Shown here piece by piece: positions 1-6,909 of a DNA stretch of 18,000 bases. The DNA is from an uncultured Clostridia bacterium (GTDB lineage: Bacteria > Bacillota > Clostridia > Oscillospirales > Oscillospiraceae), in NCBI GenBank assembly GCA_937907975.1, contig CALEQS010000082.1, positions 1 through 18,000 of the forward strand, written 5' to 3'. The stretch's first letter is position 1. Every line of letters starts with the position of its first letter. The notes beneath the pieces are model-generated. The model was not told where the DNA came from. It did no database searches and saw nothing but the letters and a program-made list of their open reading frames with translations. The position numbers and the translations under genes are program-made.

Positions 1-758
1 GCGGGCAGAGCAAAGGCCACCGCATAGTCACGGTCCTCGGAATCCATGAACTTGGTGGGCAGAGCGATGATCTCGTCCACGTAAGGAGCGCAGGAGTTGC
101 AGATCTTGGCGCCGCGGACGATGATGCCCTTGCAGGGCTTGCCGTCAATGCCGATGCCGTCCACGTTCATCTCGACGACGTGCACGAACTGATCGGGGTC
201 GGGCTGCATATGAGCGCGCTTATACTTGGGGTTACGGGAGCCCTTCACGTCGGTCTGGGCGCAGTTGCACACCAGATCGTTCTCCTGACAGTACTCGATG
301 TACTTGTTCAGGCGCTCAAAATACTGGGTGCCGCAGGCCTTGTCGCAGTCATAGGCCACGGAGAAGATCGCGTTCAGAGCATCGGAGCCCATGCAGCGCT
401 GCATGCAGCCGCCGACACGATGACAGATCAGACGGGTCATCAGCTGCTTCTTCAGCAGGTCATCCACGGAGTGGTGAATGTGGGTGGAGCGGTTGATATA
501 GTGGCCGGTGATATGGCTCTTAGCCACGCAGACGTCCTCATAACGGGGATCGTTGGCGGTCTCATAGCACTTGCCCATAACATAGGTGCCGCCGACGATC
601 CAGTCAGCCAGATCGCGGCCCTCGCCCTCAACGCCGTTGGAGCGGTCGACCTTCTTGCCGTGCAGATACACGTTGGGCTTCATGTTCAGCAGACGCTCTT
701 TATATGCCTCATAGGTGCCAACACGCCAGCCGGCTTCGTAAGTACGTTCGATAGCCAT
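1..758 (-). CDS. AbfD/HpaB-family dehydratase (4-hydroxybutyryl-CoA dehydratase-like), 3' end cut off by window edge
   Basis: The reverse strand from ATG 758 reads open to base 1, giving about 252 residues; the C-terminus lies outside. The sequence follows 4-hydroxybutyryl-CoA dehydratase/vinylacetyl-CoA isomerase (AbfD), an oxygen-sensitive FAD and [4Fe-4S] enzyme that dehydrates 4-hydroxybutyryl-CoA by a ketyl-radical route on the way to crotonyl-CoA and butyrate. Seen here: CMQRC at residues 118-122, matching the first two cluster cysteines (C99 and C103 in the clostridial enzyme), followed by GSDALNA, then YIEYCQENDL and later SEDRDYAVAFALPA, all family landmarks. The remaining cluster ligands would lie beyond the window. 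Odd points: the segment that carries Thr190 in the known enzyme is replaced by ICNSC (219-223), and there is an insert of about ten residues before it, so this may be a divergent paralogue with another acyl-CoA substrate. An in-frame ATG at 770 is an alternative start; 758 fits the family better, though SD spacing does not decide it. The family is secure, the exact substrate is not. Confidence 0.88.
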   Translation of the reverse strand, partial: MAIERTYEAGWRVGTYEAYKERLLNMKPNVYLHGKKVDRSNGVEGEGRDLADWIVGGTYVMGKCYETANDPRYEDVCVAKSHITGHYINRSTHIHHSVDDLLKKQLMTRLICHRVGGCMQRCMGSDALNAIFSVAYDCDKACGTQYFERLNKYIEYCQENDLVCNCAQTDVKGSRNPKYKRAHMQPDPDQFVHVVEMNVDGIGIDGKPCKGIIVRGAKICNSCAPYVDEIIALPTKFMDSEDRDYAVAFALP

Positions 759-786
759 TGGTATTACCATCCTTTCCTTTGGTCCG

Positions 787-842
787 AAAAAAGCGCGCCA
801 TGGGGGCAAAGGGTATCCTGTTTGTCTCCGTGGCGCTTTTTT
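787..842 (-). promoter_or_regulatory. Leader hairpin with T-run (possible attenuator) upstream of the AbfD-like gene
   Basis: Read on the minus strand, AAAAAAGCGCCA just after the predicted transcription start pairs with TGGCGCGCTTTTTT about 30 bases later, with a two-base bulge. The 3' arm ends in six T, which is the form of an intrinsic terminator, yet it lies between the promoter and the start codon and no other minus-strand gene lies upstream. That position suggests a conditional terminator or an RNA-stabilising 5' stem. The loop does not match a riboswitch class I recognise. Confidence 0.4.
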
Positions 843-852
843 AACTAAAATT

Positions 853-881
853 AGTGTAACAGAGCCAAGGAAAAAAATCAA
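853..881 (-). promoter_or_regulatory. Sigma-A-type promoter of the AbfD-like gene
   Basis: On the minus strand a -35 box TTGATT (876-881) is followed after exactly 17 bases by TACACT (853-858), with a TG one base before the -10. Transcription would start near 846, giving a leader of about 88 bases whose first bases enter the hairpin at 787-842. This is pattern recognition only. Confidence 0.6.
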
Positions 882-953
882 TTCAGATTTTCGCAGATTT
901 CGTCTAATTTCATGAAAATCCCAAGAAATTCACTATTCATTTCTTTCAGGGAA

Positions 954-962
954 TGTTATAAT
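954..962 (+). promoter_or_regulatory. Extended -10 promoter of the Nudix gene
   Basis: TGTTATAAT gives a consensus -10 (957-962) with the TG extension. The -35 at the right distance (934-939, TATTCA) is weak. The start would be near 969, about 55 bases before the ATG. Confidence 0.5.
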
Positions 963-1023
963 TCAATTATCAGCTTTTTTCGTTTATTTTCACATTTCAA
1001 GTTGCAGAAAGTAGGAGAAATTT

Positions 1024-1599
1024 ATGGAACTTTTGGATATTGTAGATGAGAACGGCACCCCCACCGGTGCCGTCATTGACCGGGAGACCGCCCATCGTAA
1101 GGGCATCCGCCACCGCACCGCCCATCTCTGGCTGCTGCGCCAGAGAGAGGGCCGGGTACAGGTGCTGCTGCAGAAGCGCAGCATGGAAAAGGACTCCTAT
1201 CCCGGCTGCTATGACATCTCCTCCGCCGGCCATATTCCCGCTGGAGTGGACTTTATCCCCTCCGCCCTGCGGGAACTGCGGGAGGAGCTGGGACTTCAGG
1301 CCCGGCCAGAGGAGCTGATCCTCTGCGGCGTGCGGCGGTTTGAGTATGAGTCCGTGTTTCACGGCAGGCCCTTCCACGACAATCAGGTCAGCCGGGTCTA
1401 TGCGCTCTGGCGGGATGTGGAGCCGGAGGCGCTGACGCTCCAGAAAGAGGAAGTGGATCGCGCTGTCTGGATGGACTATGACCAATGTGTGCTTGGCGTG
1501 GCCGAAGGCAGCTTTCCAAACTGCATCCGCATGGATGAGCTGGAAATGCTGAAACACGCATGGGCGGTCGAGCCCGGCACAAACTGCACAAATTTGTAA
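1024..1599 (+). CDS. Nudix hydrolase
   Basis: A 191-residue protein starting at ATG 1024 behind AGGAGA with 6-7 bases spacing. Nudix enzymes hydrolyse nucleoside diphosphates linked to another group, using a Mg-binding helix-loop-helix. The box is seen at about residues 69-91, starting GHIPAG and ending RELREELGL; the REL..EE core that holds the metal is complete. The first glutamate of the canonical G-x5-E-x7-REU pattern is valine here with an adjacent aspartate. The N-terminus (LLDIVDENGTPTG, then HRTAHLWLL) is typical of the small-hydrolase group related to isopentenyl-diphosphate isomerase folds, where the box often reads GH.-AG. The gene stands alone with its own promoter, and no terminator is evident before the export operon. 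The substrate is unknown. Confidence 0.88.
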   Translation: MELLDIVDENGTPTGAVIDRETAHRKGIRHRTAHLWLLRQREGRVQVLLQKRSMEKDSYPGCYDISSAGHIPAGVDFIPSALRELREELGLQARPEELILCGVRRFEYESVFHGRPFHDNQVSRVYALWRDVEPEALTLQKEEVDRAVWMDYDQCVLGVAEGSFPNCIRMDELEMLKHAWAVEPGTNCTNL

Positions 1600-1660
1600 G
1601 GATTTGCAAAGAGTTTTTAAGGCGTTCTTAATACTTTTCCGGGCTTTCGTATGGTATGAT
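1594..1660 (+). promoter_or_regulatory. Promoter and candidate response-regulator repeats ahead of the export operon
   Basis: An extended -10, TGGTATGAT (1652-1660), lies 48 bases before the first adaptor start; the -35 region is poor, as at activated promoters. Directly upstream, short related blocks recur about every ten or eleven bases: TAAGG at 1597, CAAAG at 1607, TAAGG at 1618, TAATA at 1629. OmpR/PhoB-type regulators bind such one-turn direct repeats near the -35, and clostridial export operons of this kind are often run by two-component systems. The operator call is inference; no regulator gene is in the window. Confidence 0.35.
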
Positions 1661-1708
1661 GAAGCTGTAAAATTGCGGACTTATCATTATAAATCAGAGG
1701 TGATAACT

Positions 1709-3064
1709 ATGACTCGCAAGAAAAAGATCGTACTGGTCGTTGTGATCGTCATCGCTCTGGCTGCAGCCGGACTGCTCGTCTGGCTGTTCCACGGCCGCTC
1801 CTCCGGCACCACCGGCGGAGTGTTCGTCCAGAGCGTCAACGACGTCAACGCCGCATCCACCGGTCTTGCCAACCGTTACAGCGGCGTGGTGGAGACCCAG
1901 AAAACGGAAAAGGTGGAATTTGACACCAGCAAAACGCTGAAAGAGCTGCTGGTGCAGGAGGGGCAGCAGGTGACGAAGGGCACCCCGCTCTTTACCTATG
2001 ACACCCAGAGCATCGACCTGCAGATCCAGCAGGCAGAGCTGGAGATTGAAAAGATGAACACCACCATCTCCAACGATCAGAGCCAGATCACCCAGCTGGA
2101 AAAGGATATGAAGTCCGCCTCCAGCGCGGATAAGCCCAGCTATTCCGCCCAGATCCAGGACCTTCAGGCCGAGATCGCCCAGACGGAGTACAACGTCAAG
2201 TCCAAGCAGGCAGAGATCGACAAGCTGAAGGCCTCCATCGACAGTGCCACTGTGACTGCCGGCATGGACGGCACCGTGGAGTCCATCGCCGATCTCGATC
2301 TTCTGCTCTCCGGCGGCCTGACCAATTCCGACGGCTCCCAGAGCAACACCTACATTGAGATCCTCGCCAACGGCGACCTGCGGGTCAAGGGCAAGATCAG
2401 TGAGCAGAACATTCAGGGCATTTATCAGGATATGCCCGTCATCGTCCGCTCCCGGGTGGATCAGTCCCAGTACTGGACCGGCACCATCTCCGCCATCGAT
2501 ACCCAGGCATCCACGGACAGCAACGTCTACTACGACTCCTCCGACAACCGCGCCTCCAAGTATGCCTTCTATGTGAATCTGGACAGCATTGACGGCCTGA
2601 TGCTGGGCCAGCACGTCACCATTGAGCCGGACTACGGTCAGGCCGCGGTAAAGGACGGCATCTGGCTGAACAGCGGCTGGATCGTGCAGGAGGACAACGG
2701 CAGTGCCTACGTCTGGGCCGCTAAAGAGGCCGGCGCCAAGCTGGAAAAGCGCAGCGTGGAGCTGGGCGAATATGACAGCGATCTGGACGAGTATCAGATC
2801 GTCTCCGGTCTGGCCAACAGCGACTATCTGGCCTGGCCGGACACCGACTGCGCCGCTGGTGCCGCTACCACCACCGAATACGTCTTTGACGACTCCGAAA
2901 TGGGCGGCATGGACGAAGGCATGATGGATGAAAGCATGGGGATGGATAACGGCGCAGGTATGGATGAAGGTTTTGGTGTGGACGGCGGGACCGGCGTGGG
3001 CAGCAGTGTCGTCGACTCCGCCGACGCCGCGCCGATTGGCGGTGAAGACACCGCAGTCGGATAA
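1709..3064 (+). CDS. HlyD/MacA-type periplasmic adaptor subunit of an ABC exporter (adaptor 1)
   Basis: A 451-residue membrane-fusion protein. ATG 1709 is chosen because CAGAGGTG lies just before it and it opens with a lysine patch and one membrane anchor (about 7-28). Then follow a first lipoyl-like half (about 57-97), a coiled-coil hairpin (about 100-180, rich in Q, E, I and L heptads), the second lipoyl half (from about 181, TVTAGMDGTVESI), and beta-barrel/membrane-proximal domains. Such proteins link a MacB-type permease to the outer layer and gate export. The C-terminus from about residue 398 is a Met/Gly/Asp-rich tail with repeated GMDEG-like units, not part of the adaptor fold. It is the first gene of a four-gene operon; the ATPase follows after 13 bases. 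The exported substrate is unknown (candidates are peptides, antibiotics or lipids). Confidence 0.88.
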   Translation: MTRKKKIVLVVVIVIALAAAGLLVWLFHGRSSGTTGGVFVQSVNDVNAASTGLANRYSGVVETQKTEKVEFDTSKTLKELLVQEGQQVTKGTPLFTYDTQSIDLQIQQAELEIEKMNTTISNDQSQITQLEKDMKSASSADKPSYSAQIQDLQAEIAQTEYNVKSKQAEIDKLKASIDSATVTAGMDGTVESIADLDLLLSGGLTNSDGSQSNTYIEILANGDLRVKGKISEQNIQGIYQDMPVIVRSRVDQSQYWTGTISAIDTQASTDSNVYYDSSDNRASKYAFYVNLDSIDGLMLGQHVTIEPDYGQAAVKDGIWLNSGWIVQEDNGSAYVWAAKEAGAKLEKRSVELGEYDSDLDEYQIVSGLANSDYLAWPDTDCAAGAATTTEYVFDDSEMGGMDEGMMDESMGMDNGAGMDEGFGVDGGTGVGSSVVDSADAAPIGGEDTAVG

Positions 3065-3077
3065 GGAGGGTACAGCT

Positions 3078-3764
3078 ATGATCCTGGACCTTCAGAACAT
3101 CAACAAGAGCTACGGCGAAGGCAAGCTGGAGGTGCCGGTGCTCTTTGACATCAGCCTTCAGGTGGAGGCCGGAGAATATGTGGCCATCATGGGCCCCTCC
3201 GGCTCCGGCAAGTCCACGCTGATGAACATCATCGGCTGTCTGGACGTGCCCACCTCCGGCACCTATATTCTGAATGGCGAGAACATCGCCGGCAAGACGG
3301 ACGCGGAACTGTCCGCTCTGCGCAACCGCACCATCGGCTTTGTGTTTCAGAACTTCAACCTGCTCCCCCGGGAGTCGGCGCTGGACAATGTAGCCCTGCC
3401 TATGCTCTACGCTGGTATACACCGCCGGGAGCGCATAGAGCGCGCCCGCAAGGCGCTGGAACGGGTCGGACTGGGCGACCGCATCCACTTCAAGCCCACC
3501 CAGCTCTCCGGCGGCCAGAAGCAGCGGGTGGCCATCGCACGGGCCATGGTCATGAAGCCCAGTCTGCTGCTGGCCGACGAGCCCACCGGCGCACTGGACA
3601 CCGCCTCCGGCGAGCAGGTCATGGAGCTGTTCCGTCAGCTCAACGAGGAGGGCGTCACCATCGTCATGATCACCCACGAGCAGGAGATTGCCAACCACGC
3701 CCACCGCCAGCTGCTGATCCGGGACGGCCGGCTCTCTGACCACAAGGGAGGTGCCCCGGTATGA
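3078..3764 (+). CDS. MacB/LolD-type ABC transporter ATPase
   Basis: A 228-residue ATP-binding subunit starting at ATG 3078 behind GGAGGG. All ABC motifs are seen: Walker A GPSGSGKST (39-47), Q-loop glutamine 91 in FVFQNFNLLP, signature LSGGQ (143-147), Walker B LLLADEP (163-169), D-loop GALD, and the switch histidine 200 in ITHE. The FQNFNLLP and LPMLYAG segments are typical of the MacB/LolD/FtsE group that powers FtsX-like permeases by mechanotransmission rather than classical transport. The length is normal for a stand-alone ATPase; in E. coli MacB it is fused to the permease. Its TGA overlaps the ATG of the second adaptor by four bases (ATGA), so the two are translationally coupled. Confidence 0.95.
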   Translation: MILDLQNINKSYGEGKLEVPVLFDISLQVEAGEYVAIMGPSGSGKSTLMNIIGCLDVPTSGTYILNGENIAGKTDAELSALRNRTIGFVFQNFNLLPRESALDNVALPMLYAGIHRRERIERARKALERVGLGDRIHFKPTQLSGGQKQRVAIARAMVMKPSLLLADEPTGALDTASGEQVMELFRQLNEEGVTIVMITHEQEIANHAHRQLLIRDGRLSDHKGGAPV

Positions 3765-5386
3765 AGAAAGCACGCAAGATCGTGATCTCCGTTATCTGCT
3801 GTATCCTCGTCATCACCCTGATCGTGGGCGGCATTGTATTCTGGCGCAGCAAAAACGCTAAGTCCGTGGAGGTCTATCCCGTCAGCAATCTGACCAGCAG
3901 CTACTGGGGCGACAGCACCCAGCTCACCGGCAACGTCTCCACCGGCAAGGTGCAGAGCGTGCCGCTGAAGGACAGTCTCATTGAGTCCATCAACGTCAGC
4001 GAGGGCGACACCGTCCATGTGGGCGATGTGCTGATGGTGTACGACACCACTTCCTACCAACTCGCCCTGCAATCTGACCAGGCCCGCATCGCACTGCTGG
4101 AATCCCAGATCGCACAGGCCAACCGGGACATCAGCAAATATCAGACTCTGAAGCCCTCTGAGGATGCCCCCCAGCCCACGGAAAAGGTCATCGACCACGG
4201 GGAGCTGGCCATCCGCGGCCGCATTGACGCCGGTGACTACGCCGGAGACGGGCAGACCTACCTCTGCACCGGCGAGACCGTTGTCACCGCCGCATTTCTG
4301 GAACTGCTGGCCCAGAAGCAGGCCGGAGCCGAGTTCCAGCTCTATGAAGACGATACGCTCTATGGCAGCTGGTATGTGGACGGCAGTATGCTCTCCCCCG
4401 CCGCTCCCGGCGCGGACGATGAGCCTGGGGATGACGCAGAACCCGCCGGCGAAGATGCCGCCGCTCCCACGGCGCTCTCCTTCTCCGACTGGACGCTGGG
4501 CGATGGCCTGAGCTTCACCGGCGACGGCGTGAGTGTTGACTTCTCCGTTCCCCATCCGGCTTACGGCCAGTTCACCTCCTGCACCCCCGTACCGTATGAG
4601 CGCTATGAGACCGTGTATGAGGATGGCTACACGCCGGACGGCTCCGAGAACTATATGTACTCAAAAAAGGAGCTGGCCGACATGGTCCAGCAGGCCCAGC
4701 AGCAGTTGGCCGGTTATCAGCTCGACCTGAAATCCGCCCAGATCACCTATCAGCAGGATCAGCTGGTCAGTGACCACGGTGAGGTGCTGGCCGCCATTGA
4801 CGGCGTCGTCACCGAAGTGAAAGACGCCTCCTCGCTGGCCGCCGGAGACACGCTCCTCACGGTCAAAGGCAGTGAAAACTTCACTGTCACCGCCTATGTG
4901 GGCGAGCTGAGCCTGAACACCGTGGCCGTGGGCGACACTCTCAATGTGAACACCTATGAGTCCGGCACCTCCACTACCGCCACCGTGACTGAAATCGGCA
5001 CCTCCCCGGTAGACGGCAGCTTTGGCTGGGGCAATGACAACCCCAACAACTCCTACTACCCGGTCTACGCCACGGTGGATGATCCCGACGTGCAGATGAC
5101 CGTGGGCGAATACTGCGAAGTCACCCTGATGGACGACGGCTCGTCCGACGGCGGCAGCTATCTGGAGCTGATGTATGTCCGTAAGGACGAACAGGGCAGC
5201 TATGTGATGAAAGCCAATGACCAGAACAAGCTGGAAAAGCAGTATATCGCCACCGGCAAGACGGTCTGGGGCTCCATGGTGGAGATCCGGGGCGGGCTGA
5301 CGCTGGACGACCGCATCGCCTTCCCCTACGGCAAAACTGTCAAAGAAGGCGCACCGGTCATTGACGCCGATTATCCGAGTATGTAA
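3761..5386 (+). CDS. Second periplasmic adaptor subunit (HlyD/MacA-like) with an inserted domain
   Basis: A 541-residue protein with a lysine-rich start and one membrane anchor (about 7-27). A first lipoyl-like half follows (about 55-95, ending GDTVHVGDVLMVYDT), then one coiled-coil strand (about 97-128). About 170 residues then interrupt the hairpin (132-300): a globular part with YLCTGETVVTAAFLELL and LYGSWYVDGS, an acidic Pro/Ala/Gly/Asp linker (about 212-237) and a second globular part. The returning coil is at about 301-336, the second lipoyl half at about 339-369 (LAAIDGVVTEVKDASSLAAGDTLL), then barrel domains. The gene overlaps the ATPase by four bases and precedes the permease by 16 bases, so it belongs to the same pump. 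It is longer than usual adaptors (about 350-450 residues) because of the insert, whose role is not known to me. Confidence 0.85.
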   Translation: MKKARKIVISVICCILVITLIVGGIVFWRSKNAKSVEVYPVSNLTSSYWGDSTQLTGNVSTGKVQSVPLKDSLIESINVSEGDTVHVGDVLMVYDTTSYQLALQSDQARIALLESQIAQANRDISKYQTLKPSEDAPQPTEKVIDHGELAIRGRIDAGDYAGDGQTYLCTGETVVTAAFLELLAQKQAGAEFQLYEDDTLYGSWYVDGSMLSPAAPGADDEPGDDAEPAGEDAAAPTALSFSDWTLGDGLSFTGDGVSVDFSVPHPAYGQFTSCTPVPYERYETVYEDGYTPDGSENYMYSKKELADMVQQAQQQLAGYQLDLKSAQITYQQDQLVSDHGEVLAAIDGVVTEVKDASSLAAGDTLLTVKGSENFTVTAYVGELSLNTVAVGDTLNVNTYESGTSTTATVTEIGTSPVDGSFGWGNDNPNNSYYPVYATVDDPDVQMTVGEYCEVTLMDDGSSDGGSYLELMYVRKDEQGSYVMKANDQNKLEKQYIATGKTVWGSMVEIRGGLTLDDRIAFPYGKTVKEGAPVIDADYPSM

Positions 5387-5402
5387 GGGAGGGCGAAACA
5401 GT

Positions 5403-6659
5403 ATGTTAGAAAATATCCGCCTTTCCCTGAAAGGCATCTGGTCGCACAAGATGCGCTCCTTTTTGACGATGCTGGGCATCATCATCGGCATCGCCGCCAT
5501 CATCGCCATCGTGTCCACCATCAAGGGCACCAATGAGCAGATCAAGAACAATCTGATCGGTTCCGGCACCAATACGGTGACGGTCCAGCTCTATCAGAAC
5601 AACTACCCTGCCGATTTCAGCTATTCTACTCCCCCGGAGGGCGTGCCCACCTTTGACGACTCCATCAAGGAGAAGGTGCTTGCACTGGACGGCGTGGAGC
5701 AGGCCAGCTTCTTCCACAGCCGCGATTACTGCGACAGCCTGTTCTACCTGAACAACAGCCTGAGCGGCTCCGTTTACGGCGTGGACAGCGATTACATTGC
5801 CTCTGCGGGACTGCAGGTCACCAAGGGCCGCGGCTTCTCCAATGCCGACCTGACCCAGAGCAAGAATGTCTGCCTGATCGACGAGACCATCGCCGACGCC
5901 TTCAATGGTGACGACCCCATCGGTGCCGTCCTGGACGTGATGGGCCAACCCTTCACCGTGATCGGCGTGGTCAGCCAGAAAAGTCAGTTTGAGCCGGTCA
6001 TCAATTCCATGCAGGATTACTATACCTACAATCAGAGCTCCAACGGCAAGGTGTATCTGCCCGACCAGATGTGGCCGGTGGTGTTCCAGTATGACGAGCC
6101 CCAGTCCGTGCTCATCCGCGCCGCCAGCACCGACGACATGACCCAGGCGGGCAAACAGACCGCCGATCTGCTCAACGGCTATCTCACCAACGTCACCATG
6201 GATGGCGAGGAAGTGCAGTACCAGAGCAAGGATCTGGCCGACGAGGCCAGCCAGCTCCAGCAGCTCAGCTCCTCCACCAACACCATGCTCATCGGCATCG
6301 CCTCCATCTCCCTGCTGGTGGGCGGCATCGGTGTTATGAACATCATGCTGGTATCCGTCACCGAGCGCACCCGGGAGATCGGCCTCAAGAAGGCACTCGG
6401 CGCCCGGCGCCGCACCATTCTCGGCCAATTTTTGACTGAGGCCGCCATGCTGAGCAGCATCGGCGGACTGCTGGGCACCATCGCCGGTATCATCCTGGCC
6501 CGGGTCATTTCCATGATCGCCGCGGTGCCCGTGGCCATCAGCACACCGGCCATTCTGGTAGCCGTGGTATTCTCCATGGTTGTGGGTATTATCTTCGGTC
6601 TCGTCCCCTCGGTCAAGGCCGCAAATCTGAATCCTATTGATGCCCTGCGGTATGAATGA
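5403..6659 (+). CDS. MacB/FtsX-type ABC transporter permease
   Basis: A 418-residue permease. ATG 5403 follows GGGAGGG at suitable spacing; a longer in-frame opening from 5361 would overlap the previous gene and has no ribosome site. The layout is that of MacB: a short N-terminal cytoplasmic helix, transmembrane helix 1 (about 19-41, LTMLGIIIGIAAIIAIV), a large extracytoplasmic domain (about 45-290), then three C-terminal helices. The stretch GGIGVMNIMLVSVTERTREIG and the KKALGARRRTILGQFLTEA coupling region are diagnostic for FtsX-like permeases, and it ends LNPIDALRYE as most MacB proteins do. With the separate ATPase and two adaptors it would form an export complex in the cell envelope. A 12-bp hairpin follows 85 bases after the stop. 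Confidence 0.93.
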   Translation: MLENIRLSLKGIWSHKMRSFLTMLGIIIGIAAIIAIVSTIKGTNEQIKNNLIGSGTNTVTVQLYQNNYPADFSYSTPPEGVPTFDDSIKEKVLALDGVEQASFFHSRDYCDSLFYLNNSLSGSVYGVDSDYIASAGLQVTKGRGFSNADLTQSKNVCLIDETIADAFNGDDPIGAVLDVMGQPFTVIGVVSQKSQFEPVINSMQDYYTYNQSSNGKVYLPDQMWPVVFQYDEPQSVLIRAASTDDMTQAGKQTADLLNGYLTNVTMDGEEVQYQSKDLADEASQLQQLSSSTNTMLIGIASISLLVGGIGVMNIMLVSVTERTREIGLKKALGARRRTILGQFLTEAAMLSSIGGLLGTIAGIILARVISMIAAVPVAISTPAILVAVVFSMVVGIIFGLVPSVKAANLNPIDALRYE

Positions 6660-6744
6660 TTTTCGAATTTTTCGCCGGCCAAAACGGTAGAAACCATTGA
6701 AGCTTCTAACAAAAACCACTTTTCGTTAAGTCAATTTTAGCCAA

Positions 6745-6773
6745 AGAGGAGGCCGCTTTATGCGGCCTCCTCT
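6745..6773 (+). terminator. Terminator-like hairpin ending the export operon
   Basis: AGAGGAGGCCGC (6745-6756) and its exact complement (6762-6773) form a 12-bp GC-rich stem around a five-base loop. The tail is only moderately T-rich (GTCCGTTTC), so termination may be incomplete. It lies between the permease stop and the pfkA promoter. Confidence 0.7.
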
Positions 6774-6824
6774 GTCCGTTTCAACGAAATGCACAAGGAT
6801 CTTCTCTCCAGAGCCTTCCAAGTA

Positions 6825-6853
6825 TTGAATTTTCATGAAAGCTGGGTTAGAAT
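6825..6853 (+). promoter_or_regulatory. Promoter of pfkA
   Basis: TTGAAT (6825-6830), 17 bases, TAGAAT (6848-6853). The start near 6860 falls in a tandem duplication of the 10-mer ggccatataa (6854-6863 and 6864-6873). The second copy makes another TATAAT (6869-6874) whose -35 is poor. Confidence 0.6.
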
Positions 6854-6873
6854 GGCCATATAAGGCCATATAA
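6854..6873 (+). repeat. Tandem 10-bp duplication in the pfkA promoter/leader
   Basis: Two exact adjacent copies of ggccatataa lie just downstream of the -10 box. The copies span the expected transcription start. Nothing shows whether they are an operator or a chance slippage product. Confidence 0.8.
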
Positions 6874-6909
6874 TAAGTAAGATTCTTCAATAATCAGGAG
6901 GTTTTTCCT

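Noticed and set aside
756..770. Upstream ATG at 770 as start of the AbfD-like protein
   Set aside because: Both starts are in frame; 758 matches the family N-terminus better. Spacing from AAGGAAAGG does not settle it, so 770 is kept only as an alternative.
180..848. Plus-strand open frame over the left end
   Set aside because: The minus strand reads an AbfD-family protein with conserved cluster cysteines, promoter and ribosome site; the plus frame has none.
1709..6659. Bacteriocin immunity/export or defence system
   Set aside because: No precursor peptide, peptidase domain, nuclease or modification gene is present; the four genes are explained by a MacAB-type exporter.
5406..6719. Long antisense open frame opposite the MacB-type permease
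   Set aside because: The composition is His/Gly/Asp-rich without a fold or motif, and the sense strand is an unmistakable permease.
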